DNA of 19,762 nt from Candidatus Izemoplasma sp. (GTDB lineage Bacteria; Bacillota_I; Bacilli_A; Izemoplasmatales; Izemoplasmataceae), in contig SKIY01000112.1 of the NCBI GenBank assembly GCA_007116205.1, forward strand, positions 1 to 19,762. Reading direction: 5' to 3'. Under the pieces are notes generated by a model that made no database searches, was not told where the DNA came from, and was given only the letters and a program-made list of their open reading frames with translations. Shown in pieces: positions 7,251-15,537 of the stretch (position 1 is its first letter; each line of letters opens with the position of its first letter). A program made the translations under genes and the position numbers.

Positions 7251-8435
7251 ATGCGCAAGCGATTTCGACATCAAGTGGTTTTCTTTTTGTTAAGACCACT
7301 GTTTCGTATTTTTGTATATTTCAAGTTTTCTTACAAGGGTAAACGCTATAAAAGTGATAAAGGGTATAAGGGACCATATTTGATTTTATCAAACCATGCA
7401 CTCGCGATGGACCCTTTTTTAATGGCGATGAGTTTTAAAATGCCGATTTACTATGTAGCGAGTGATATGATTTTTTCGATTCCGTTTTGGTCGAAAGTCA
7501 TTAAATATTTAGTTTCACCGATACCCAAAACAAAATATCGCAGTGATATTGAAACGATTCGTGATTTACTTAAGCTTTTGAAAAGCGGTGGGAGTGTTGC
7601 GATATTTATCGAAGGTAATGCCACGTTTCATGGTGATTTAATGCCGATTGAAAAATCTATTGTGAAGTTGGTTCGACTTGTTAAAGTCCCTATTTTGCTT
7701 TATCGTATCGATGGTGCTTATCTGACGAAGCCGCGCTGGTCGAGCAGTGTTCGGCGTGGCAAAGCGGTAGGGGCAGTCACGCATACATTAACCCCAGCGA
7801 TGGTTAAAGCGATGGATGATGATACCCTTTTTGATACGATTATAAAATATATTCGCGCAGATGATTATGCATTTCAAAAAAAACATCACCTTAGCTACAA
7901 AGGAAAACGGCTTGCTGAAGATATTGAAAGTGCTTATTTTTATTGTCCTTCTTGCCATGCCTTTAACACCTTAGAAAGTACCGGAGATACCGTGACTTGT
8001 CCGTGTGGGTTAAAGTTGGTGTATAACACAAATGGTCGTTTTGAGATGATTGCTGGGAACCATTACTTTGATAAAACAACAGATTGGTATAAAGCGCAGG
8101 TTGAAGCTTTAGCGGAACATATCGATACCACAAAGCAACAATTACTCTTTACAGATGATCATGAAGCAGTGTTAGAAGTATTACATTCTACGCTTAAAGA
8201 ACCAATTGGACAAGCGACCTTAAAACTGTATAAGACACATGTTGAGATGATTTTTGAGAACCTAGAAGTGGCGATTGAGATAAAAAATGTTCAAGCTTCG
8301 GTCCAACAAAAGAATAAGTTGATTTTGTATGATAAAAGTTCAAAAAGAACGTTTTATTTATTAAATCATAAGAAACGGAACGCTTTAAAATATGTTTTAG
8401 CGATTGAGCACTTAAAAGGAGGCATTCGATTATGA
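7251..8435 (+). CDS. PlsC-type acyltransferase with C-terminal zinc ribbon and beta-rich tail
   Basis: The N-terminal ~200 residues belong to the lysophospholipid acyltransferase (PlsC/LPLAT) superfamily, whose members move acyl chains onto lysophosphatidate or similar acceptors at the membrane. The catalytic HX4D is H49-D54 (SNHALAMDP), and the second block is IFIEGNATFHG (118-128), equivalent to the FPEG motif but with IEG. A hydrophobic, basic N terminus fits membrane association. The protein is longer (394 residues) than ordinary PlsC (~240). The extra part contains a zinc-ribbon-like C232-x2-C235 and C250-x1-C252, then about 90 residues of alternating hydrophobic strands (FTDDHEAVLEVL to KKRNALKYVLAI) that could be a PH-like fold (inference). 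It ends at TGA and overlaps the transporter gene by 4 bases (ATGA). The precise substrate is unknown. Confidence 0.8.
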   Translation: MRKRFRHQVVFFLLRPLFRIFVYFKFSYKGKRYKSDKGYKGPYLILSNHALAMDPFLMAMSFKMPIYYVASDMIFSIPFWSKVIKYLVSPIPKTKYRSDIETIRDLLKLLKSGGSVAIFIEGNATFHGDLMPIEKSIVKLVRLVKVPILLYRIDGAYLTKPRWSSSVRRGKAVGAVTHTLTPAMVKAMDDDTLFDTIIKYIRADDYAFQKKHHLSYKGKRLAEDIESAYFYCPSCHAFNTLESTGDTVTCPCGLKLVYNTNGRFEMIAGNHYFDKTTDWYKAQVEALAEHIDTTKQQLLFTDDHEAVLEVLHSTLKEPIGQATLKLYKTHVEMIFENLEVAIEIKNVQASVQQKNKLILYDKSSKRTFYLLNHKKRNALKYVLAIEHLKGGIRL

Positions 8436-9838
8436 ATTTTGCAGATTTACAAGTATGGGACGGGATATTACACTTTGCGAGTTTAGCACTTTTATTACTT
8501 TTTGCGAATGTTTTAAGAAGAAAAACACCTTTTTTAAAGCGGTCTTTACTACCCACCGCGGTAATTGCAGGGTTTATTGGACTTTTTTTGAAAGAGACAT
8601 TGTTCACGCCTATCTTTGGTGAAGCGCAATATGATGCAACATTATCTGTTTTGCGGGTTTTTACATACCATGCAATTGCTCTGGGGTTTATTGCCTTAGG
8701 GTTAAAAACGGGGGTTGCTTTAAAAATACGGGCGAAAAATAATAAAAGTATGTTTAGTGGATTATTGATTGTTTCGACGTATTTGATTCAAGGACTAATC
8801 GCGTTATCATTAACTATTTTTATGGCTTATACGATTTTTCCAGGGTTGTTTAAAGCGTCGGGTATGCTCTTTCCAATGGGCTTTGGACAAGGTCCTGGAC
8901 AAGCCAATAATATTGGTAATATTTATGAGTTTGATTACGGGTTTGTAGGTGGGTCGTCATTTGGACTTGCGATTGCAAGTTTCGGTTTCTTATGGGCGAG
9001 TGTTGCTGGGGTCATTTATTTAAACTGGCTCTATAAAAATAACCGCATTGAAAAAGCAGATGTTCAAAAAACAAAAAGAGTTAGCAATCAAGAAATTGAA
9101 ACCCCTGATGAAATCCCTGTCGCTGAGGCGATTGATAAGTTTACTGTTCAAATTGCGCTTGTACTGACGGTCTATTTGTTTACTTTTGGGATTATTTATG
9201 GTGTCGTGTTATTGATGAACACAGGTATTTTAGGGGCTTTTGGTGTGCAAACGATTGCTTCGCTAGTGGTTGGATTTAACTTCATTATCGGGATGTTATT
9301 GGCAATGGCGTTTAAGCATTTGTTTTTATGGCTTAGAAAAGTCAATATTATGACGAGACAATACCCTAACAACTATATGTTAAATAGAATTGCTGGAACG
9401 TTCTTTGATTTTATGATTGTCAGTGCGATTGCTGGGATTCGTGTTGAAGATTTAAGTGGGTTATGGATTCCGTTTATATCTGTTTCATTTATTGTTGGTA
9501 TGGTTACGTTATTTTATATTATCTTTATGACGAAACGTATATATCCAGAATATCCTGTTCAGGCAAGTCTTGGGATGTTTGGAATGTTAACGGGTACGGC
9601 TAGTACAGGTATTGTGTTATTAAGAGAAGCGGATCCGAACTTTGAAACACCGGTTGCAAACGATTTAGTTGTTGGATCTTCAACAGCGATATTATTTGGT
9701 TTTCCTATTCTTTTACTGGTTGGGATTGCACCAGAAAGTACATTAGCAACCTTTATAACACTTGGGATTATTATTGTGTTAACCGCTATTGTCGTTAGCA
9801 TTTTATTGAAACTAAATCCTTCAATAAGAAAAGATTAG
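8432..9838 (+). CDS. GltS-like sodium:glutamate symporter family protein
   Basis: This is a 468-residue polytopic membrane protein with roughly ten to twelve hydrophobic segments and a hydrophilic loop at about 200-236 between two halves. The pattern matches the GltS (ESS) family of sodium-coupled glutamate carriers: RSLLPTAVIAGFIG (37-50) resembles the conserved N-terminal segment, and each half carries a Gly-rich region, FPMGFGQGPGQANNIG (147-162) and GMLTGTASTGIVLLREADP (384-402), where GltS has GGHGT- and TPTA-type loops. Those motifs are diverged, so the substrate may not be glutamate. AAGGAGG (8416-8422) precedes ATG 8432, and the start overlaps the acyltransferase stop, implying coupled expression. 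Family call moderate, substrate call weak. Confidence 0.7.
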   Translation: MNFADLQVWDGILHFASLALLLLFANVLRRKTPFLKRSLLPTAVIAGFIGLFLKETLFTPIFGEAQYDATLSVLRVFTYHAIALGFIALGLKTGVALKIRAKNNKSMFSGLLIVSTYLIQGLIALSLTIFMAYTIFPGLFKASGMLFPMGFGQGPGQANNIGNIYEFDYGFVGGSSFGLAIASFGFLWASVAGVIYLNWLYKNNRIEKADVQKTKRVSNQEIETPDEIPVAEAIDKFTVQIALVLTVYLFTFGIIYGVVLLMNTGILGAFGVQTIASLVVGFNFIIGMLLAMAFKHLFLWLRKVNIMTRQYPNNYMLNRIAGTFFDFMIVSAIAGIRVEDLSGLWIPFISVSFIVGMVTLFYIIFMTKRIYPEYPVQASLGMFGMLTGTASTGIVLLREADPNFETPVANDLVVGSSTAILFGFPILLLVGIAPESTLATFITLGIIIVLTAIVVSILLKLNPSIRKD

Positions 9839-9845
9839 TGTATTC

Positions 9846-9874
9846 TTGTATTTTTAGGTATCTTTGTGTACAAT
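9846..9874 (+). promoter_or_regulatory. promoter of yneF
   Basis: TTGTAT (9846-9851) and TACAAT (9869-9874) are separated by exactly 17 bases, within the short gap after the transporter gene and about 26 bases before the yneF start. yneF is followed by its own terminator, so it can be a single-gene unit. Confidence 0.65.
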
Positions 9875-9900
9875 GTTTATGAGATTAAAGGAGTGATTAT

Positions 9901-10113
9901 ATGGAATGGTATGCATATGTGTTTATTGTCGTTGCTTTGCTGGTTGGCGGAATTATCGGATTCTTTCTATCACAACGTTTTTTCAAACGTTACTTAGAAA
10001 AAAATCCCCCAATCAATGAAAAAATGGTACGTGCAATGATGACACAAATGGGCCGTAAACCCTCAGAAAAACAAGTTCGCCAAGTCATGGCGTCTATGAA
10101 TCAACATAAATAA
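9901..10113 (+). CDS. yneF: UPF0154 family membrane protein YneF
   Basis: This is a 70-residue protein of the UPF0154/YneF family, found in Firmicutes and mollicutes and of unknown function. It has one N-terminal transmembrane helix (about residues 5-24, YAYVFIVVALLVGGIIGFFL), then a basic stretch FFKRYLEKNPPINEKMVRAM and the family signature MMTQMGRKPSEKQVRQVMAS, which should lie in the cytoplasm. AAAGGAGTG (9887-9895) precedes the ATG by 5 bases. It has its own promoter and terminator. In Bacillus subtilis the yneF and yneS (plsY) genes are not far apart, and here plsY is the next gene, on the other strand. Confidence 0.88.
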   Translation: MEWYAYVFIVVALLVGGIIGFFLSQRFFKRYLEKNPPINEKMVRAMMTQMGRKPSEKQVRQVMASMNQHK

Positions 10114-10136
10114 ACTCCAGTGGATGGAGTTTTTTT
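10112..10136 (+). terminator. intrinsic terminator of yneF
   Basis: The stem ACTCCA (10114-10119) / TGGAGT (10125-10130) has a GTGGA loop and is followed by seven Ts in all. It begins at the yneF stop codon, and two further A-T pairs extend the stem. Confidence 0.85.
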
Positions 10137-10139
10137 ATG

Positions 10140-10168
10140 TTGATGTTGTAAGTCATTTGAACGATACT
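10140..10168 (+). promoter_or_regulatory. possible promoter of a small RNA
   Basis: TTGATG (10140-10145) and GATACT (10163-10168) are 17 bases apart, in non-coding sequence between two terminators. A transcript from about 10175 would run into the terminator at 10235-10257. There is no start codon with a ribosome site in between. AT-rich DNA produces such matches by chance. Confidence 0.35.
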
Positions 10169-10174
10169 GGATGC

Positions 10175-10257
10175 TGACACGCATCTATCCCACGAGAACA
10201 CCCCTGGTTTAAGTACGACTAGGTATAAAAAAAAACTTCAATTTTGAAGTTTTTTTA
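10175..10257 (+). ncRNA. candidate small RNA (~80 nt)
   Basis: This stretch lies between a plausible promoter and an intrinsic terminator, encodes no protein, and is less AT-rich than typical spacer here (for example CCCACGAGAACACCCCTGG at 10189-10207). I do not recognise a known RNA family in it: it has no SRP, 6S, tmRNA or riboswitch hallmark. A short hairpin GATGC/GCATC at about 10170-10184 straddles the predicted start. The call is tentative and rests only on position and composition. Confidence 0.25.
10227..10257. terminator. bidirectional terminator downstream of plsY
   Basis: ACTTCA (10235-10240) / TGAAGT (10245-10250) with an ATTT loop is flanked by a run of As on the left and Ts on the right. 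It can end plsY transcription on the minus strand and any transcript arriving on the plus strand. Confidence 0.8.
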
Positions 10258-10262
10258 TGGGC

Positions 10263-10931
10263 CTATTTTATGCTGTTATCGACTTTATTTTTTTGCATGA
10301 AATTCGTTTTTGGTTCTGTGCCGCGTTTAATGTTTAAGAAGTTCCCGCGATGTCTGAAAATGATTAAACCAGTTCCTAACGTGGTGATAATTGGCATGGC
10401 CAGTTCGCCGCGTAAACCAATTAAATTTACCCAAGGCCCTTCGGTTGGACCGAAGAAAAAGATAAATAACCCGACAACCCACAAACTCGCAGCACCAACA
10501 CATGAGCTAATACTCACGTAACGACTAATTTTTAGGGTGATGAAATACCCCGCTAACCCGATAAGTCCAAGGATTGGTGCGTAAAATAAGAATATACCGA
10601 CACTTGTTGCGACGGCTTTACCGCCTTTGAACTTAATAAATATTGGATAGATGTGACCGATTGAAGACATTAACCCATATACAAGTATATGAATGTCACC
10701 AATTGGAAATACACCGGTTCTAAACATTAAAATCATGAACCCGCCTTTAAATACATCGAGTAAGAAGACAAGCAAACCGAGCTTTTTCCCAAGGACGCGG
10801 AAAGCATTGGTCGTTCCCGGGTTCCCACTGCCATAATCTCTTACATCAATACCTTTAAAGACTTTTCCAACAATGATTGAAAATGGTATTGACCCAACTA
10901 AATAGGCCACAAATAATAAAATGTATTGCAT
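10263..10931 (-). CDS. plsY: glycerol-3-phosphate acyltransferase PlsY
   Basis: PlsY transfers the acyl group from acyl-phosphate to glycerol-3-phosphate, the first membrane step of phospholipid synthesis. The 222-residue integral membrane protein has the family motifs GSGNPGTTNAFRVLG (motif 1), KFKGGKAVATSVG (motif 2) and RHRGNFLNIKRGTE (motif 3), and about five to seven hydrophobic helices starting with YILLFVAYLVGSIPFSIIVG. I chose ATG at 10931 because AGGTGAT overlaps the alternative in-frame GTG at 10940 and serves as its ribosome site. It diverges from parE, an arrangement related to yneS-parE-parC in Bacillus. The acyl-phosphate-forming PlsX is not in the window; the PlsC-type protein at 7251 may act after PlsY. 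Confidence 0.95.
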   Translation of the reverse strand: MQYILLFVAYLVGSIPFSIIVGKVFKGIDVRDYGSGNPGTTNAFRVLGKKLGLLVFLLDVFKGGFMILMFRTGVFPIGDIHILVYGLMSSIGHIYPIFIKFKGGKAVATSVGIFLFYAPILGLIGLAGYFITLKISRYVSISSCVGAASLWVVGLFIFFFGPTEGPWVNLIGLRGELAMPIITTLGTGLIIFRHRGNFLNIKRGTEPKTNFMQKNKVDNSIK

Positions 10932-10965
10932 ACTGATCACCTGATTTTCTATTAACTTGTATTCG

Positions 10966-10971
10966 ATTATA
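10966..10971 (-). promoter_or_regulatory. extended -10 promoter element of plsY
   Basis: On the minus strand TGATATAAT gives a perfect TATAAT with an upstream TG. No good -35 is seen at the proper distance, as expected for extended -10 promoters. It lies about 35 bases upstream of the plsY ATG. Confidence 0.6.
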
Positions 10972-11018
10972 TCACAATAAAAATAAAAAATACACTATAA
11001 ATCGTACCCTTATTTTGA

Positions 11019-11024
11019 TATAAT
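11019..11024 (+). promoter_or_regulatory. extended -10 promoter element of parE
   Basis: TATAAT preceded by TGA (TGATATAAT, 11016-11024) lies 33 bases upstream of the parE ATG. No convincing -35 is present. It mirrors the plsY element 48 bases away on the other strand. Confidence 0.65.
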
Positions 11025-11057
11025 AAACTAATGAGTTAGACAGAAGGACGTGTGAAC

Positions 11058-12995
11058 ATGCCGAAAGACATATTTGATAACTACAGCGCAGACTCTATAC
11101 AAGTACTCGAAGAACTCGAAGCCGTTCGCAAAAGACCAGGAATGTATATTGGTTCAACCGATGCAACTGGTCTACATCATTTGGTATGGGAAATTGTTGA
11201 TAATGCCATTGATGAAGCACTTGCTGGGTATGGTGATGAAATTATTGTTACTATTAAAGAAGACAATAGTGTCACGGTACAAGATTTTGGACGTGGCGTT
11301 CCGATTGAAAACCATAAATCCGGTAAAACCGCCATTGAAATTATTTATACAAAATTACATGCCGGTGGAAAATTCGGTCAAGCAGGTGGCTATAAAGTAT
11401 CTGGTGGCTTACATGGTGTCGGTGCAAGTGTCGTAAATGCTTTAAGTGAGTTTTTAGAAGTAACAGTAACAAGAAATAATCAAAGCCATCGGATGTTGTT
11501 TAGAGATGGTGGTCGCAAAGTATCAAAATTAGAGACAATCGAAACAGCTAAAAAACGTGGAACAACCGTCTGGTTTAAACCAGATTCTGATATATTCTCA
11601 ACCACTGTTTTCAATTACCAAACACTTTCCGAACGCTTAAGGGAAAGTGCCTTTCTTATTAAAGGGCTAAAAGTGACATTAATCGATGAGCGTTCAAAAC
11701 AAAAAGAGACCTATGTATACGATGATGGTATATTATCATATATTGAACACCTTAACCAAACGAAAAAAACGATTCATGATACTGTGTTCTTTGAAGGGTC
11801 ACATGTCGATATTGAAGTCGAAGTTGCTTTTCAGTTCACGAAATCTTATACGGATCAATTGTATTCGTTTGTAAATAATGTTCGAACCCGTGATGGTGGA
11901 ACCCATGAAACTGGATTTAAAGCTGCCTTCACGAAAATATTTAATGAATATGCGCTACGCACAACGCTTTTAAAAGATAAAACAAAAAAACTTGAAGGCG
12001 CTGATATTCGCGAAGGGTTATGCGCGATTATTTCCATACGGATTCCTGAGTACTTACTACAGTTTGAAGGTCAGACAAAAAATAAACTAGGGACGAGTGA
12101 AGCGCGTACTGCGGTTGAACAAATCGTTTCAGAAAAAATGACCTACTTCTTTGAAGAAAATCCAACGCTTGCGCAAACCTTAATCGATCGTGCATTAAAA
12201 GCTCAAAATGTCCGCGAGGCCGCAAGAAAAGCCCGTGAGGATGCACGTTTAGAAAAACGCGGTAAGAAAAAAGAACCGATACTTTCTGGGAAGCTTGCGC
12301 CTGCACAATCTAAAGATAAAAACAAACGCGAACTCTATTTAGTCGAAGGGGACAGTGCTGGTGGGTCTGCGAAACAAGGTAGAGACCGTAAATATCAAGC
12401 GATATTACCTTTACGTGGTAAAGTCATAAACACAGAAAAAGCGCGTATTGAAGATGTGCTTAAAAATGAAGAAATCAATACAATTATCCATACCATCGGT
12501 GCTGGATTCGGCTCTGATTTTGATATTGAATCGTGCAATTACAGTAAGATTATTATTATGACCGATGCCGATACTGATGGCGCGCATATTCAAGTGCTTT
12601 TACTGACGTTTTTCTTTAGATATATGCGTAAATTAGTAGAAGCGGGTAAAGTTTATATTGCCTTGCCACCGCTTTATAAAGTGACTGTGCGTAAAAACCG
12701 TCAAGAAGTGATTACCTATGCTTGGAATGATGAAGAGCTAAAAATCTTACATGAAAGTTATAAGTCCGCAAGTGTTCAACGGTTTAAAGGACTTGGTGAG
12801 ATGAATGCTGATCAATTATTTGAAACAACAATGAGTCCTAAAACACGAACATTGGTTAAAGTGAAAATTGATGATTTGGCTGATGCTGAAAAACGTATTA
12901 AAATTCTAATGGGCGAAGGTGTTGAACCACGCCGCGATTGGATTGAATCAAATGTTATTTTCACCAATGAAGACAACTTTGAAATAAAGGAGTAA
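11058..12995 (+). CDS. parE: DNA topoisomerase IV subunit B (ParE)
   Basis: ParE is the ATPase subunit of topoisomerase IV, which decatenates daughter chromosomes with ParC. The 645-residue protein has the GHKL ATPase fold: E45 in EIVDNAIDEA is the catalytic base, with DFGRG (76-80) and GGLHGVG (117-123) binding ATP. The TOPRIM domain follows, with EGDSAGGSAKQGRDR (~430) and DADTDGAH (~503), and a C-terminal RFKGLGEMN segment. GyrB is a close paralogue; the call of ParE rests on the 'YSADSIQVLEELEAVRKRPG' N terminus, adjacency to a ParC-type partner, and plsY context. ATG 11058 is preferred to GTG 11052 because AGAAGGA (11042-11048) is spaced properly only for the ATG. parC follows after 6 bases. 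Confidence 0.93.
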   Translation: MPKDIFDNYSADSIQVLEELEAVRKRPGMYIGSTDATGLHHLVWEIVDNAIDEALAGYGDEIIVTIKEDNSVTVQDFGRGVPIENHKSGKTAIEIIYTKLHAGGKFGQAGGYKVSGGLHGVGASVVNALSEFLEVTVTRNNQSHRMLFRDGGRKVSKLETIETAKKRGTTVWFKPDSDIFSTTVFNYQTLSERLRESAFLIKGLKVTLIDERSKQKETYVYDDGILSYIEHLNQTKKTIHDTVFFEGSHVDIEVEVAFQFTKSYTDQLYSFVNNVRTRDGGTHETGFKAAFTKIFNEYALRTTLLKDKTKKLEGADIREGLCAIISIRIPEYLLQFEGQTKNKLGTSEARTAVEQIVSEKMTYFFEENPTLAQTLIDRALKAQNVREAARKAREDARLEKRGKKKEPILSGKLAPAQSKDKNKRELYLVEGDSAGGSAKQGRDRKYQAILPLRGKVINTEKARIEDVLKNEEINTIIHTIGAGFGSDFDIESCNYSKIIIMTDADTDGAHIQVLLLTFFFRYMRKLVEAGKVYIALPPLYKVTVRKNRQEVITYAWNDEELKILHESYKSASVQRFKGLGEMNADQLFETTMSPKTRTLVKVKIDDLADAEKRIKILMGEGVEPRRDWIESNVIFTNEDNFEIKE

Positions 12996-13001
12996 TCCAC
13001 C

Positions 13002-15527
13002 ATGGCACAAGACATTAAAAAAGCGATCGAAGAGTTTGTTGAAGGACGAATTCTCGAAGAAAATCTTGAAGATATCGTTGGTGACCGTTTTGGTCGCTAT
13101 TCGAAATATATCATCCAAGACCGCGCATTACCCGATGTACGTGATGGGTTAAAACCCGTGCAAAGACGTATTTTATATGCAATGCACAACCTTGGGGTGT
13201 TTCATAATAAACCGTATAAAAAATCCGCACGTATTGTCGGAGATGTTATCGGTAAGTATCATCCCCATGGTGATAGTAGTGTTTATGAAGCAATGGTTCG
13301 GCAGAGTCAAGATTTTAAGATGCGTATTCCTTTAATTGATATGCACGGAAATAATGGCTCGATTGATGGCGATACCGCTGCAGCAATGCGGTATACAGAA
13401 GCACGCATGAGTGCGATGGCAGAGTTTTTGCTTAAGGATATTGATAAGCGCACCGTCAATTTTATTCCGAATTTTGATGATGAAGAGTATGAACCCATGG
13501 TATTACCTGCACGCTTTCCAAACTTATTAGTAAATGGAGCAACTGGTATTTCAGCAGGTTATGCCACAGAAATTCCACCGCACAATTTAGAAGAAATAAT
13601 TAAAGGTGTCATCAAACGTATGGATAAACCAGACTGTACGATTGAAGATATTTTACATATTATTAAAGGCCCAGATTTTCCTACGGGTGCAATCGTTCAA
13701 GGACGCGACGGCATTCGCGATGCGTTTGAAACGGGTCGCGGACGGATTATGATTAAGTCTAAAGTCCATTTTGAAGATAAAGATATTGTCGTGACTGAGA
13801 TTCCTTATGAAGTCAATAAAGCGACCCTCGTCCGTAAAATTGATGAGCTTCGGCTTGGAAAAAAAGTCGATGGGATTATTGAGGTTCGCGATGAAAGTGA
13901 TAAAGATGGCCTACGCATCGTCATCGAAGTTAAGAAAAATTTTGATCCTGAAGCGATTCTTAATTTTTTACATCGTAAAACCGATTTAACAAAATCTTAT
14001 AACTATAACATGGTCGCAATTAATAATAAACGTCCAGAATTAATGGGCATTTTAGCGATTTTTGACAGCTATATTTACCATCAAAAAGAAGTCGTTACTA
14101 ACCGCAGTAACTATGAGTTGCGTAAAGCGGAAAAACGTCTCCATATCGTTGAAGGTATCATTTTCATGATGGAAATTGTTGATCAAGTTGTAGAACTGAT
14201 TCGTAAATCAAAAGGCAAAGCACATGCGAAAACGGGTCTTGTGCAAACGTTTGCGTTCACAGAAGAACAAGCGGAAGCGATTTTAACTTTACAGCTATAC
14301 CGTTTATCAAACACTGACTTAACCGTGCTTTTAAAAGAAGAAAAAGCGCTTAAAAAGTGGATTGATGAACTGAATGATATTTTACATAATGAAGACACGT
14401 TAAAAAAAGTTATTAAAAAAGAACTTAGGCAAGCGTTGCGTACAACCGATGCAACAAGACGTAGTGAAATTGAAGAAGAAATCGAGCGCATTACTTTCCA
14501 AGAACAAGAACTGATTCAATCAGAACAAGTTATGGTTGGGATTACCAAAGAAGGTTACGTAAGACAAGCGTCAATTAGAAGTTATAAAGCGACTGAAAAC
14601 GCGAATATGAAAGACCAAGATGCATTTTTATTCGTTGGTGAAGTTGCAACGATTGATACGTTGTTAATTTTTACAAGCAAAGGGAATTATTTATATTTGC
14701 CAGTTTATAAAATCCCAGAAAGCAAATGGAAAGAACTCGGAACCCATTTAAATGCGTTATTACAAGTTGAACTACAAGAAGAGTTATTGTTTGTTTCTAA
14801 AGTGTCTGATTTTGAGATCGATAGACACTATCTATTCACAACCAAAAACAACTTAATTAAGTTAACGATGTGTCGTGATTTTCAAGCTCTGCGTTTTAAT
14901 AAGTTGTTAAAGGCAATGTCGCTATCAGAAGATGACAGCGTAGTCCATGTAACTGAGACAGACAGTTTAGATCGTGAGATGATTGTTTCTAGTAATTATG
15001 GTCATGCCTTGCGTTTTAATTTAGAAGAAGTTCCGGTAACCTCAACGAATGCCAAAGGCGTAAAAGCGATGAACCTTGGGCCAAAATACAGTTTGGCGGC
15101 TTCAGTTGTATGTGAACCGGAAAACGACTTGCTTGTTTTAACCACGCGTGGAACGATTAAACGGATGTTAATTCAAAGTATCCCGAAGAAAAAACGGGCA
15201 CAAAAGGGCAGCTTGTTAATGAAACAAGTGAAATCTAAACCGTTTTATATCGCAGATTTAGCGATGTTAAATGGTGCACAATATAAACTGCGTGCCACAC
15301 TGCATATCATTACCGATAAAACCCATCAAAAAGTGAATGCTTTTGAATTAAAACTCAATGCGGCTGAAACCGGCAAAAAGTTTATTAAAAGTAGCGCTGG
15401 CAAGCCAAAACATATGATTGTAAGTGCAGTCAGTATCTCTGAAGATGAACAGATTGCACCACTTTCTGATTATGTTAAACTAACTGAACAAGAAGAAAAA
15501 CAAGTGACGCTCTTTGATGAAGAATAG
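13002..15527 (+). CDS. parC: DNA topoisomerase IV subunit A (ParC)
   Basis: ParC is the DNA-cleaving subunit of topoisomerase IV. The 841-residue protein starts with RFGRYSKYIIQDRALPDVRD (29-48) and DGLKPVQRRILYAM (48-61), with the catalytic tyrosine at Y131 (AAMRYTEARMS). The quinolone-resistance region HPHGDSSVYEAM keeps Ser92 and Glu96, the residues of sensitive Gram-positive ParC. A long coiled segment (~380-490) and a C-terminal beta-pinwheel domain follow. The GyrA box (QRRGGKG-type) is absent; KKKRAQKGS occurs instead, which supports ParC over GyrA. AAAGGAG overlaps the parE stop, 9 bases before ATG 13002. It is co-transcribed with parE. Confidence 0.94.
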   Translation: MAQDIKKAIEEFVEGRILEENLEDIVGDRFGRYSKYIIQDRALPDVRDGLKPVQRRILYAMHNLGVFHNKPYKKSARIVGDVIGKYHPHGDSSVYEAMVRQSQDFKMRIPLIDMHGNNGSIDGDTAAAMRYTEARMSAMAEFLLKDIDKRTVNFIPNFDDEEYEPMVLPARFPNLLVNGATGISAGYATEIPPHNLEEIIKGVIKRMDKPDCTIEDILHIIKGPDFPTGAIVQGRDGIRDAFETGRGRIMIKSKVHFEDKDIVVTEIPYEVNKATLVRKIDELRLGKKVDGIIEVRDESDKDGLRIVIEVKKNFDPEAILNFLHRKTDLTKSYNYNMVAINNKRPELMGILAIFDSYIYHQKEVVTNRSNYELRKAEKRLHIVEGIIFMMEIVDQVVELIRKSKGKAHAKTGLVQTFAFTEEQAEAILTLQLYRLSNTDLTVLLKEEKALKKWIDELNDILHNEDTLKKVIKKELRQALRTTDATRRSEIEEEIERITFQEQELIQSEQVMVGITKEGYVRQASIRSYKATENANMKDQDAFLFVGEVATIDTLLIFTSKGNYLYLPVYKIPESKWKELGTHLNALLQVELQEELLFVSKVSDFEIDRHYLFTTKNNLIKLTMCRDFQALRFNKLLKAMSLSEDDSVVHVTETDSLDREMIVSSNYGHALRFNLEEVPVTSTNAKGVKAMNLGPKYSLAASVVCEPENDLLVLTTRGTIKRMLIQSIPKKKRAQKGSLLMKQVKSKPFYIADLAMLNGAQYKLRATLHIITDKTHQKVNAFELKLNAAETGKKFIKSSAGKPKHMIVSAVSISEDEQIAPLSDYVKLTEQEEKQVTLFDEE

Positions 15528-15537
15528 GGTGTGAATT

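Noticed and set aside
10169..10226. Slight resemblance to the middle of 5S rRNA (CCCA, GAACAC and GTTTAAG blocks in order).
   Set aside because: Spacings differ, the flanking arms are missing and the stretch is less than half the size of 5S rRNA; the similarity is likely chance.
10270..10521. Plus-strand open frame of 83 codons within the plsY region.
   Set aside because: It lies antisense to the well-supported plsY and has no family features.
11058..15527. Reading the topoisomerase pair as gyrB-gyrA.
   Set aside because: The A subunit lacks a GyrA box and has ParC-like N-terminal motifs, and plsY-parE-parC is a known Firmicutes neighbourhood.
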